A stretch of 62,914 nucleotides of DNA from Planctomycetota bacterium (GTDB lineage: Bacteria; Planctomycetota; Phycisphaerae; Phycisphaerales; Phycisphaeraceae), in assembly GCA_024279275.1 (NCBI GenBank), contig JAJRRS010000032.1, forward strand, positions 1 to 62,914. Reading direction: 5' to 3'. Position 1 is the stretch's first letter, and the number at the start of each line of letters is the position of its first letter. Positions 26,427-34,682 of the stretch are shown piece after piece. The translations under genes and the position numbers were made by a program. The notes beneath the pieces are model-generated. The model worked only from the letters and a program-made list of their open reading frames with translations. It did not search any database and was not told the origin of the DNA.

Positions 26427-27362
26427 ATGAGCTTAAGAATCGTCTTCCTCGGCGACATCGTTGGCGGCCCCGGCTGCAAGGCGATAACCCAGTTGATCCC
26501 TGTTATCCGCCAGCGGTGGAACCCGGACCTGGTCATCGCCAATGCGGAAAATTCCGCCAACGGCACCGGCCTGACCCCGGAGATCTACAAGAAGCTGTGC
26601 GCCCGAGGCATTGATGCGATCACGCTAGGCGACCACGTCTTCAAGAAAAAACAGATCGTCCAGACCCTTCAGACAGAATCCAATATCATCCGCCCAGCCA
26701 ACCTCTCCGCAGGCGCGTCGGGCAAGCGATGGATGTGTATCAGGCCCAAATCCGAAGACGGCCAGGTGAATCCCGGGGAACACGGAGGCAACACAGGAGG
26801 TGGTGGTCCGGGTGGTTCGGCAGCAACTATTCCGGGGGGGGTGTATGTGGTGACGGTGTTGGGGCGCATCTTTATGAACATGCCTGCCAACGATCCGTTT
26901 GCAACGGTGGACGCGATACTCGACGAACTGCCGGAGCGCGACCCGATTGTGATTGTAGAGGTTCATGCTGAGGCGACCAGTGAGAAGATCGCGATGGGTT
27001 GGCACCTTAACGGCCGAGTCACCGCGGTGGTCGGCACACACACGCACACCCCGACCGCGGATGCACGCATCCTCCCAGCCCAGGTCGATGGCACGGGCAC
27101 CCCATGCCTGGGCGCAGGCGGCACCGCCTACATCAGCGACCTTGGGATGACCGGCCCGCACGACTCGGTCCTTGGCCGACGTGCCGACAGGGTGGTGGCG
27201 CACATGACCACGAACATGCCTTTCCCATTCGATGTCGCTGATGGAAACCCGCGTGTCCAGGGTGTGGTGATCGATATCGATACCAACTCAAAACGTGCGA
27301 CCACGATCGAACAAATCGATCTGGCTGCTGATGTAACTAAGCCGCCATTCGCCAATGGGTGA
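26427..27362 (+). CDS. ymdB: YmdB-family metallophosphoesterase
   Basis: A 311-residue calcineurin-like phosphodiesterase of the YmdB/TIGR00282 family; studied members hydrolyse 2',3'-cyclic nucleotides or phosphodiesters. Metal-binding motifs are FLGDIVG (7-13), NAENSANGTGLT (39-50), GDH (68-70), HAEATSEKIA and GTHTHTPTADA. Residues 110-137 are a Gly/Pro-rich insert (NPGEHGGNTGGGGPGGS) absent from the usual protein, encoded by G-rich DNA. ATG 26427 matches the family start. Divergent from nrdR. Confidence 0.92.
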   Translation: MSLRIVFLGDIVGGPGCKAITQLIPVIRQRWNPDLVIANAENSANGTGLTPEIYKKLCARGIDAITLGDHVFKKKQIVQTLQTESNIIRPANLSAGASGKRWMCIRPKSEDGQVNPGEHGGNTGGGGPGGSAATIPGGVYVVTVLGRIFMNMPANDPFATVDAILDELPERDPIVIVEVHAEATSEKIAMGWHLNGRVTAVVGTHTHTPTADARILPAQVDGTGTPCLGAGGTAYISDLGMTGPHDSVLGRRADRVVAHMTTNMPFPFDVADGNPRVQGVVIDIDTNSKRATTIEQIDLAADVTKPPFANG

Positions 27363-27553
27363 TACGGCCAATATATCCGGCACCGTTGTCACAACCCTTA
27401 CAGCTTGACATGCCTACCTCATCGGCTTGTCGGAGCAACCGGTGCGGCACTATCCTGGTGCAATCTTTTCGGCGTAATTCCTTCGGCCATGCGAAGATTC
27501 AAGCTTTTATTGACGATCTACCTAACGTGTCTTCCACTGCAAAAATAGAACCT

Positions 27554-28501
27554 ATGCGCGACCCCGACGTGTCGGGGGAAGCTATCGCCTCGCGCACACG
27601 GGCCGACCCGACCCGTCAAGACCCGCCTTTGCAGCACAAGGTCGGGCTGCTGGTGACGCTGGCGTGTGTGGGTGGTTTTGGATTGGGTGTCTACGCTGAG
27701 CATTATGACAGCGTGTTCTGGAAGCTGTCGGGGGTGCTGGTGATCGGGCTGGGCGTGTTGTGGTGGCTCAGTGGCTGGTGGGTATCCAGGCCGTTACGGA
27801 AGTTGGCAAATCAGGCGGAGCGCGTATCAAGGACGGGGCTGACCAGTGCGCTGCGCCACCTGCCGGTGGGGCGGCGCGACGAGATCGGCCGGATCGCCAA
27901 GTCCCTTCACCTCATGGGTGTGGTCGCGACGCGCAGCCACATGGAGGCGCGTTCGTTACGCAGCACGCTCGACCAGCGTGTGGTGAATGCGACCCGACGC
28001 GCGACCCGGGAACTCAGTCGGCTTGTGATGCGCGATGCCTTGACCGACCTGGGCAACCGACGGTTCCTTAATGAAAATCTGGAGCTGTTGTTCGATTCTG
28101 CCAAAGCGTCGGGGACCGACCTGGTCTGCGTCATCATCGACCTGGATCACTTCAAGCAGGTCAACGACCAACTGGGCCACGAGGCGGGCGACCACCTTCT
28201 GGTTTTCCTGGCGGGTCTGATCCGCGCGACCAGCCGACACGACGATCTAGCGGTCCGCCTCGGCGGCGACGAGTTCGTGCTGGTCATGCCCGGCACAGAC
28301 AGCCGACGCGCGGAGCAAGTCGTCACGATGATCCGCAAGCTGTTCACCCGCCAGGCCCATACGATGTTTCCCAACACGCGGATGCTGGATATGTCCTACG
28401 GGATCGCGTCGCTCTTAGCCGACGAGTGTATAGACACCAAGACCCTGCTGAGGACCGCGGATCAAAGACTGTATATCAATAAGGCCTCGTCCAAGCGGTA
28501 A
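27554..28501 (+). CDS. Membrane diguanylate cyclase
   Basis: Makes cyclic di-GMP. Two membrane spans (about 30-50 and 57-78) enclose a very short loop. A HAMP-like linker (79-130) and a GGDEF domain follow, with the intact active site GGDEF at 247-251 and an RxxD product-inhibition site RHDD (238-241) exactly five residues upstream. ATG 27554 is chosen; the frame runs back to 27359 and ATG 27410 is an alternative. There is no periplasmic sensor domain, so the signal may come through the membrane or HAMP. A PilZ receptor is encoded 12 kb downstream. Confidence 0.9.
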   Translation: MRDPDVSGEAIASRTRADPTRQDPPLQHKVGLLVTLACVGGFGLGVYAEHYDSVFWKLSGVLVIGLGVLWWLSGWWVSRPLRKLANQAERVSRTGLTSALRHLPVGRRDEIGRIAKSLHLMGVVATRSHMEARSLRSTLDQRVVNATRRATRELSRLVMRDALTDLGNRRFLNENLELLFDSAKASGTDLVCVIIDLDHFKQVNDQLGHEAGDHLLVFLAGLIRATSRHDDLAVRLGGDEFVLVMPGTDSRRAEQVVTMIRKLFTRQAHTMFPNTRMLDMSYGIASLLADECIDTKTLLRTADQRLYINKASSKR

Positions 28502-28606
28502 TAATCAGGGGGTATCACGGGCCTGGTTATCCAAGGCTTTACCTCGTGGCTGTGCGCCCTAGAATAACAGGTAGACCGATCCTGACTCTTTGGGGGAGGG
28601 CTTACC

Positions 28607-29494
28607 ATGTCGGCATGGAACGCGATCGACAACCCGGTACACATCCGACCACCTGCGGTTGCGGGCACGTTCTACCCCGCCGACCCCGACGCGCTTCACA
28701 AAGAAATCTCTGGCTATATGGATGCGGTGGACCCGGCGTTGCGCCGGTCGGCAAAGGAAAACGATCCACCGATCAGAGCCATCATCGCGCCCCACGCCGG
28801 GTACAAGTACAGCGCCCCGGTCGCGGCGTCGGCTTACACTTTCGTCGAACCTTTGCGAAAAATAATTAGCCGTGTCGTGTTGATCGGCCCGTCTCACCGC
28901 GTCGGTTTTGATGGGCTGGCGTGCAGTTCGGCCGAGGCATTTGACACACCCCTGGGTGCTGTGCCGGTCGATGTTGTGACAACCCGGACGCTCACAAAAA
29001 TGCCGGGCGTTCATATCCACGACGCCGCTCATGCGCCCGAGCACGGGTTGGAAGTTCATTTGCCGTTGTTGATTCATGCGCTCGGCCGAACAGATGAGCC
29101 TGGTTGTGTGGGGTTCAGCATCATCCCGTTGTTGTTTGGTGATGTCGATGATGGCGTGGTCGCCAAGGTACTCGACCCTTTCCTTGATGATGAAAAGACA
29201 CTCACCGTCATCTCAAGCGATCTCTCACATTACAACGACTACGCCACGGCGACCGCGTTAGATCGTGAGACAGCCGACGCGATTGTGGATCGTCGGGTCG
29301 ATTTTATTACGCCGGACAGGGCGTGTGGGCATACCTGTGTCCGGGCGTTGCTGCGGTGTGCACAAGACCGTAGTCTTGGTGTCACTGAAGTGGACCTGCG
29401 CAACTCAGGCGACACTGCGGGGCGGGGGGAGCCGGGGGAGCCGGGGGAGCCGGGGGATAGTGTGGTTGGTTACGGCGCGTTTATTATCCGTTGA
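28607..29494 (+). CDS. MEMO1 family protein (AmmeMemoRadiSam system protein B)
   Basis: A 295-residue Memo-like protein related to extradiol dioxygenases. Motifs are PPAVAGTFYPADP near the start, APHAGYKYSAP, GPSHRVGF, EHGLEVHLPLL and SSDLSHY, keeping the conserved histidines. Residues 274-285 are a collagen-like triplet run ([12 protein letters not shown]), encoded by a 9-base repeat and foreign to the family. The AMMECR1 gene starts 8 bases after the stop. In many prokaryotes these two occur with a radical SAM enzyme, which is not seen here. Biochemical role is not established. Confidence 0.93.
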   Translation: MSAWNAIDNPVHIRPPAVAGTFYPADPDALHKEISGYMDAVDPALRRSAKENDPPIRAIIAPHAGYKYSAPVAASAYTFVEPLRKIISRVVLIGPSHRVGFDGLACSSAEAFDTPLGAVPVDVVTTRTLTKMPGVHIHDAAHAPEHGLEVHLPLLIHALGRTDEPGCVGFSIIPLLFGDVDDGVVAKVLDPFLDDEKTLTVISSDLSHYNDYATATALDRETADAIVDRRVDFITPDRACGHTCVRALLRCAQDRSLGVTEVDLRNSGDTAGRGEPGEPGEPGDSVVGYGAFIIR

Positions 29495-29501
29495 GCAAAG
29501 C

Positions 29502-30074
29502 ATGACGACCCAACAGATACCCGCATCCGGTCGATCGGCCTTGATCGAGGTCGCACGCGCATCGATAAGCCACGGCCTGTCGCACCACGAACCCCTGAAG
29601 GTGGACCCGGCTGACTATGACGGGGTCCTGGCTCAAGCTGGCGCGTCATTTGTCACCTTAAAAATCGAGGGCCAACTACGCGGCTGCATCGGGCGGATGA
29701 CATCGGACCGCCCGTTGGTTTGCAGTGTCGCCCACAACGCTTACGCCGCCGCCTTTGAAGACCCACGGTTCGGCCCGCTTATTGAAGCAGAGTTTGCGCG
29801 GATTAATGTGCATATCTCTGTGCTGACCAAGCCCAAGGCGATGACGTTTGACGGTGAAGACGATCTGCTGCGCCAGTTAAGGCCGGGCGTGGATGGGTTG
29901 GTGTTGGAGTCGGGGCGGTGCCGGGGCACGTTTCTCCCGGCGGTGTGGCAGACGCTGCCGGAGCCGCGCCAGTTCCTCAATCAACTCAAGGTCAAGGCCG
30001 GCCTGCACCCGGACGCTTGGCCTGATGATGCGAAAGTGATGCGGTATACCTGTGAATCGATTCAGGAGAAGTGA
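29502..30074 (+). CDS. AMMECR1 domain protein (AmmeMemoRadiSam system protein A)
   Basis: A 190-residue protein with the AMMECR1 fold. The conserved hexapeptide-like LRGCIG appears in GQLRGCIGRM, followed by NAYAAAFEDPRF and INVHISVLTKP; the RCRGTFLPAVWQTLPEPRQF region is also typical. The start at ATG 29502 is set by the position of the domain; the open frame upstream overlaps the MEMO1 gene. Likely co-translated with MEMO1. Exact function unknown; a role in modifying RNA or protein has been suggested for the family. Confidence 0.94.
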   Translation: MTTQQIPASGRSALIEVARASISHGLSHHEPLKVDPADYDGVLAQAGASFVTLKIEGQLRGCIGRMTSDRPLVCSVAHNAYAAAFEDPRFGPLIEAEFARINVHISVLTKPKAMTFDGEDDLLRQLRPGVDGLVLESGRCRGTFLPAVWQTLPEPRQFLNQLKVKAGLHPDAWPDDAKVMRYTCESIQEK

Positions 30075-30105
30075 GTTCGGGGATCGGAAAGATTATAGGG
30101 TGGTC

Positions 30106-30132
30106 GGCTGGTCGCAAGCGACCAGGTTAAAC
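30106..30132. repeat. CTGGTCGCAAGCGACCAG palindrome copy 2
   Basis: The inverted copy of 23032-23058, located in the short convergent gap between the AMMECR1 gene and purU, where a stem-loop could end transcription. Confidence 0.7.
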
Positions 30133-30143
30133 GAGTGATATTC

Positions 30144-31031
30144 CTACTCCGCGTGATCCAGCAGGGTGCTTAGGCCCGGGCGGAAGACGACCTTGTCATC
30201 GACGACCAGCAGTTTCTCATCCAGGTACATCTTCACCGCGTCGGACAGCACCCGGCCCTCGAGTTGCTGGCCCTTGGCGCGCACGTCGATGGCGGTGTCT
30301 TTGCCGACTTCGATGTGAAAGACGTCCTGCAAAACGATCGGCCCTTCATCAAGCTCTTCGGTGACGAAGTGAGCGGTGCAGCCGGTGACGCGCACGCCCT
30401 TTTCCCACGCCTGATGGTAAGGCTTAGCGCCGGGGAAGTACGGCAGCAAGGACGGGTGGATGTTGATGATCTTGTGGCGGTAGGCCTTGACCAACTCCGG
30501 CGGGACGATCTGCATGTAACGGGCCAGCACCACCAGGTCGGGCTTATATTGCGCAAGCTGCTCCATCATCCACTTGAAGTGCGCGGGCTTGTTATCCTTC
30601 GCTGTCAGGTGTGCGAACGGCAGGCCCGCCGCTTTGGCGATCGGCTCGAGGTCCGGGTGGTTGCCCAGCACGCACACCAGCTCGCCGCGGTAGCGCTTGG
30701 CCTGGAAGTCTTCAATGATCCGCTCCAGGCAGTGCGCCTCCTTGCTGACCAGGACCGCGACCCGCTTGGGCTTGCCCTGATCGTGCAGCGCGATGCGCAC
30801 TTCCATGTCGATCTGCTTGCCCAGGTCCAACAGGCCCGTGATCAATTCATCCAGGCTCACGCTCACATCTGCAAGGTCCACCAGCATGTCCATAATGAAC
30901 CGGCCACGGGTGACCTGCTGCTCGATGTCCAGAATGTTCACGCCCAGCTCGGCGAGGTGGGTGGCGAACTTGGCGACCACCGCCTTCTGATCCTTACCCA
31001 CCACACTGACCACAGCTTTAACTTGAGGCAT
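30144..31031 (-). CDS. purU: Formyltetrahydrofolate deformylase
   Basis: Releases formate from 10-formyl-THF, balancing one-carbon pools and feeding PurT. An N-terminal ACT domain (MPQVKAVVSVVGKDQKAVVAKF, about 1-80) is followed by a formyltransferase-type catalytic domain with KRVAVLVSKEAHCLERI, LARYMQIV, INIHPSLLPYFPGAKPYHQAW with the catalytic His, and VTGCTAHFVTEELDEGPIV. Length (295) is normal. ATG 31031 is favoured over a TTG at 31058. Confidence 0.95.
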   Translation of the reverse strand: MPQVKAVVSVVGKDQKAVVAKFATHLAELGVNILDIEQQVTRGRFIMDMLVDLADVSVSLDELITGLLDLGKQIDMEVRIALHDQGKPKRVAVLVSKEAHCLERIIEDFQAKRYRGELVCVLGNHPDLEPIAKAAGLPFAHLTAKDNKPAHFKWMMEQLAQYKPDLVVLARYMQIVPPELVKAYRHKIINIHPSLLPYFPGAKPYHQAWEKGVRVTGCTAHFVTEELDEGPIVLQDVFHIEVGKDTAIDVRAKGQQLEGRVLSDAVKMYLDEKLLVVDDKVVFRPGLSTLLDHAE

Positions 31032-31086
31032 GTTTTCGTATCTCTCTATCCAATTCAACGGTCATGCCAGAACAACACATTCTGAG

Positions 31087-31785
31087 CTACGGCCCGGCAC
31101 CCTGCAGAACCTCGTCGATGGCTTTTTCAATCTCGCCAGCCACATCGACCTCAAACGATTCGTCGGGCACCTCTGCGTTATCGGCTTTCTCTTTGGCCAA
31201 CTCAAGCATTTTACGCAGGTCGTCGTCGCTCGGTTTATCCTTCATTTCCTTGTTCCCCGAACCGTCGACCACCTGAACCGGGGCCAGGATTTCATCGAGC
31301 GTCTCCATCGGATAGGTCTCCTCGTACAGGCCCCGCGCAAAACGCTGGAGTGTCCGGTGGGCGGCCTCTTTTTCCTCGTCGCTAAGACCCGACGGTGCGA
31401 TGTAGACCTGCTCGACAAACATCACCGTTGCGATGTAGAAGGCCGGACTCTCGCTGATCTGCTCGGCTATCTCTCCTACCTGTTCGAGTGTGATATCGCC
31501 AGCCACAAAGTCGTCCCGGACCTGTTCGACGCGCGAAACAATCCGCAACTTCTGATCGTCGGTCAGGTCCGATGACTCGACCGCCTCGATCAGACCATCC
31601 GCAGCGAAACCGCTGAGTAGCGACTTCGTATTGTTCCACAACCAGTACCCCCCGGCTGTCACAAGACACATCGAGATAATCAACACGATCCCGCACCCGA
31701 TCGCGATCTTGCCCCAGACGCCACCAGATTTCTTTTCGTATGGATCCATCTGATCCATTTGATTCATCTGATCCATCTCATTCAT
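31087..31785 (-). CDS. Unknown single-span membrane protein
   Basis: A 232-residue protein whose N-terminus is a Met/Asp/Gln repeat (MNEMDQMNQMDQMD), encoded by a short tandem DNA repeat. One membrane span follows (about 24-50, IAIGCGIVLIISMCLVTAGGYWLW), then a helical, acidic extracytoplasmic part (LTDDQKLRIVSRVEQVRDDF, SGLSDEEKEAAHRTLQRFARG). No domain is recognised. It lies 55 bp upstream of purU in the same direction and may share its transcript. Confidence 0.75.
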   Translation of the reverse strand: MNEMDQMNQMDQMDPYEKKSGGVWGKIAIGCGIVLIISMCLVTAGGYWLWNNTKSLLSGFAADGLIEAVESSDLTDDQKLRIVSRVEQVRDDFVAGDITLEQVGEIAEQISESPAFYIATVMFVEQVYIAPSGLSDEEKEAAHRTLQRFARGLYEETYPMETLDEILAPVQVVDGSGNKEMKDKPSDDDLRKMLELAKEKADNAEVPDESFEVDVAGEIEKAIDEVLQGAGP

Positions 31786-32050
31786 GGCTGATCCCTATCT
31801 GTTGTGGCGTAGTGCAAGGTGGGGTCGGCACAGCGCCGGCCTGTGTGTGTCCCGGATGCCCCCGAATGTTCCCCGGTTATCCCATGCCTACCTTCCGTGA
31901 CGACTGTCTATTAGAATCGATTTTCCCTCCCGAGGGTAGCCAATCGATCCCCGGCCCGGACTTGAACACTCGGCAGATAGCAGGCTCTTCGGCTACAATA
32001 CCCCGCTCAAACGGCGATGCCAACACCTAAACCATCAAGGATTTTACACG

Positions 32051-33511
32051 ATGCCCGAGGGTACGAGCTTTGATCTTATCGTCATCGGCGGCGGCCCCGG
32101 CGGCTACGTCGGCGCGATCCGTGCGGCACAACTGGGGCTGAAAGTTGCCTGTATCGAGCGCGACAAGCTCGGCGGCGTCTGCCTGAACTGGGGCTGCATC
32201 CCCACCAAAGCTCTGCTCGCTGGGGCGGAGTTTTACAGCCACCTCAAACATGAGGCAGAAGACTGGGGCATCCAGGCGGACAACATCCGTCACAACTGGG
32301 AAAAAGTCATTAAGCGGTCGCGCGGTGTAGCGGGAAACCTGAACAAGGGCGTTCACTTCCTCTTTAAGAAAAATAAGATCACCCACTTCGAGGGTCACGC
32401 CTTCATCCCCACCCCCGCCCCCGGGAGTACCCCCGGAAAATCTGGCTCGGTGCAGGTCTTTGATAAAGACGATGTTGATCGCAAAGGCAAACCAACGCAC
32501 ACACTCACCGCCAAGCACATATTGATCGCCACCGGTGCTTACCCGCGTGCGATGCCGGGCGCGCCGTTTGATGGTGACAAGATCATTGCCGCCAAGGAAG
32601 CCATGACGCTTACCACGCAGCCTAAAAAACTGCTGATCGTCGGGTCCGGCGCGATCGGGATGGAGTTCGCTTACTTCTACAACGCGTTCGGCACCGAGGT
32701 CACCGTCATCGAGATGCTCGATCGGCTGATGCCCATCGAGGACGGCGAGGTCTCCAAGGAAATAGCCAAGGCCTTTAAGAAGCAGGGCATCAAGACCCTC
32801 GCCGGGCACAAGACGCTTTCGCTTGAAACGACCAAGACCGGCATCAAGGCTGTCGTTGCACCGACGAATAACGAATCCAAGACCCAGATCATTGAGGCCG
32901 ACAAGGTTCTTGTTGCCATCGGCGTGAAGGGTCGATACGACGGGCTGTTTGATGACTCGCTTAAGCTCGAGTTGTTCAAGGACCACATCAAGGTTGATAA
33001 GGGGCGTTACGCAACCAATATCCCGGGGATTTATGCGGTGGGTGACGTGATCGGCCCGCCGTGGCTGGCGCACGTCGCAAGCGAAGAGGCGATCGTCTGC
33101 GTCGAACAGATCGCAGGCCACCACGCCACGCCCATCGACTACGACTCCGTCCCCGGCTGCACCTACTGCCACCCTCAAGTCGCGTCCATCGGCCTGACCG
33201 AAGAGGCGTGCAAGGAAAAGGGTCTGGACTACAACGTCGGCAAGTTCCCCTTCGCCGCCTCCGGCAAAGCTCAAGCGCTCGGCCAAACTCAAGGCTTCAC
33301 CAAGATCATCACCGACAAAAAGCACGGCGAAATCCTCGGTGCCCACATGATCGGCGCGAATGTCACCGAACTCATTGCCGAGATGGGCCTGGCACGACGC
33401 TTGGAAGCCACCGGCGCCGAAATCACCGCCACCATGCACGCACACCCGACGCTTAGCGAAGCCGTGATGGAAGCCGCGCTGGGGACCGAGGGGCGGATGA
33501 TTCATTCGTAG
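32051..33511 (+). CDS. lpdA: Dihydrolipoyl dehydrogenase
   Basis: FAD flavoprotein (E3) that reoxidises lipoyl groups of 2-oxoacid dehydrogenase and glycine cleavage complexes. FAD site IVIGGGPGGYVGAIRAAQLG, redox disulfide C44/C49 in GGVCLNWGCIP, NAD-binding IVGSGAIGMEFAYFY, second FAD motif YAVGDVIG and active-site MHAHPTLSEAV near the C-terminus. A short Pro/Gly insert (PAPGSTPGKSG, about 122-132) lies in a loop and is encoded by a CCCGGG-rich stretch. The last 20 bases of the gene are copied again at the phyH end. No E1/E2 genes are adjacent. Confidence 0.97.
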   Translation: MPEGTSFDLIVIGGGPGGYVGAIRAAQLGLKVACIERDKLGGVCLNWGCIPTKALLAGAEFYSHLKHEAEDWGIQADNIRHNWEKVIKRSRGVAGNLNKGVHFLFKKNKITHFEGHAFIPTPAPGSTPGKSGSVQVFDKDDVDRKGKPTHTLTAKHILIATGAYPRAMPGAPFDGDKIIAAKEAMTLTTQPKKLLIVGSGAIGMEFAYFYNAFGTEVTVIEMLDRLMPIEDGEVSKEIAKAFKKQGIKTLAGHKTLSLETTKTGIKAVVAPTNNESKTQIIEADKVLVAIGVKGRYDGLFDDSLKLELFKDHIKVDKGRYATNIPGIYAVGDVIGPPWLAHVASEEAIVCVEQIAGHHATPIDYDSVPGCTYCHPQVASIGLTEEACKEKGLDYNVGKFPFAASGKAQALGQTQGFTKIITDKKHGEILGAHMIGANVTELIAEMGLARRLEATGAEITATMHAHPTLSEAVMEAALGTEGRMIHS

Positions 33512-33672
33512 GATTTTTTACCACAGAGGTCACGGAGGGCGCAGAGGATACAATTGAAACAGGGATGAACACGGATAAACACAGATAAGAATGTGTGCCT
33601 GGGGCGTGGATTTATTTGCTTCTTATCCGTGTTCATCTGTGTTCATCCCTGTTACTCTTCCCCGTCTTTCTC
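33490..33672. repeat. Left direct repeat of the phyH bracket, with long hairpin
   Basis: Starts inside the lpdA end with GGGGCGGATGATTCATTCG, continues with a CACAGAGG...GCAGAGG tract and a long inverted repeat, AACAGGGATGAACACGGATA (33558 on) facing TATCCGTGTTCATC...ATCCCTGTT (to 33653). The same sequence at about 85% identity by eye is at 34412-34597, on the other side of phyH. Confidence 0.85.
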
Positions 33673-33680
33673 TACACATT

Positions 33681-34424
33681 ATGTGCATACAAGATACCCA
33701 TAAATCTGCGGTGTCTGCTCCACAGGGCACGTTCGATGACGATGGTTACGTTGTCGTGCCGGGGGTGTTAAGTAGTCAGAAAATCAACACGCTGATCCAA
33801 CTTATCGAACCGGAATGCCGGTCACGGTTTGAGCAATCAGGCTGTGATGTTCATGCGATCCGCAATCTTTTTGATGTCTTGCCGACAATGAAATCGGTCG
33901 TAGCCTGGCCAGATATCCAAAACCTGATTGAACCAGTGCTCGGCCCCGGAGCGTTTGCGGTCCGCGTCATCTACTTCGATAAACTTCCGGGCGCGAATTG
34001 GAAAGTCCCCTGGCATCAGGACCAGACGATCGCAGTCAAACACCGTATCGACGTTCCCGGCTTCGGCCCGTGGTCGGTCAAGGAAGGTGTGCCCCATGTT
34101 GAGCCGCCGACCTCGGTCCTCGAACACATGTTGACGGTCCGGATTCATCTTGACGATTGCACAGAAGATAACGGCCCGTTGCGGGTGATCCCGGGTAGCC
34201 ACCAACTTGGTCGCCTGACACCTGATGATGCCCGTGGTCAATTGGATAAACATGGTGAAATGGTGTGTGCGGTAAAATCCGGTGGGGTGGTGCTGATGCG
34301 GCCAATGCTTCTGCACGCTTCATCGCCTTGCGTTTCCCCTAAACACCGGCGCGTGATCCATATCGAGTTCGCGGCAGTCAAGTTGCCTGGCGGGCTTGAG
34401 TGGGTGGAGCCGGGGGGCGGATGA
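33681..34424 (+). CDS. Phytanoyl-CoA dioxygenase family protein
   Basis: A 247-residue Fe(II)/2-oxoglutarate dioxygenase of the PhyH group. Iron ligands are visible as HQD (H112, D114) in VPWHQDQTIAVK and the distal H212 in PMLLHASSPC, and the core DDDGYVVVPGVL opens the fold. RIHLDDCTEDNGPLRVIPGSH is a typical central strand. The frame upstream to 33591 is read from the repeat, so ATG 33681 is used. The last codons and TGA come from the right repeat, which duplicates the lpdA end. Members hydroxylate small molecules or lipids; the substrate is unknown. Confidence 0.9.
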   Translation: MCIQDTHKSAVSAPQGTFDDDGYVVVPGVLSSQKINTLIQLIEPECRSRFEQSGCDVHAIRNLFDVLPTMKSVVAWPDIQNLIEPVLGPGAFAVRVIYFDKLPGANWKVPWHQDQTIAVKHRIDVPGFGPWSVKEGVPHVEPPTSVLEHMLTVRIHLDDCTEDNGPLRVIPGSHQLGRLTPDDARGQLDKHGEMVCAVKSGGVVLMRPMLLHASSPCVSPKHRRVIHIEFAAVKLPGGLEWVEPGGG

Positions 34425-34597
34425 TTCATTCGTAGGGTGTTTCACCGCGGAGGTCGCAGAGAGCGCAGAGGATAGAATTGAAACAGGGATGAACACGGAT
34501 AAACACAGATAAGACTGTGTGCTGGAGACGTGGCTTTCTTTGCTTCTTATCAGCGTTTATCGGCGTTCATCACTGTTAATCTTCCCCTGTCTTTCTC
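34412..34597. repeat. Right direct repeat of the phyH bracket
   Basis: Begins in the phyH 3' end with GGGGCGGATGATTCATTCG and parallels 33490-33672 through the AACAGGGATGAACACGGATA arm and its partner. It continues with a CTCTGTGCTCTCTGTGTCTC tract that closes a second inverted repeat with the initial AGAGAGCGCAGAG. Confidence 0.85.
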
Positions 34598-34682
34598 TGT
34601 GCTCTCTGTGTCTCTGTGATAAAATGAGTCTCTCTGTTCAAGTAACACAGGAGTAAGTCCCATAGTCCTCACCCCCTCTACC

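Noticed and set aside
32027-33505. A 492-codon open frame antisense to lpdA
   Set aside because: lpdA on the + strand has full flavoprotein motifs; the antisense frame is a by-product of codon bias and lacks domains.
33591-33680. Longer N-terminus of the PhyH protein
   Set aside because: It is encoded by the hairpin repeat shared with the other side of the gene.
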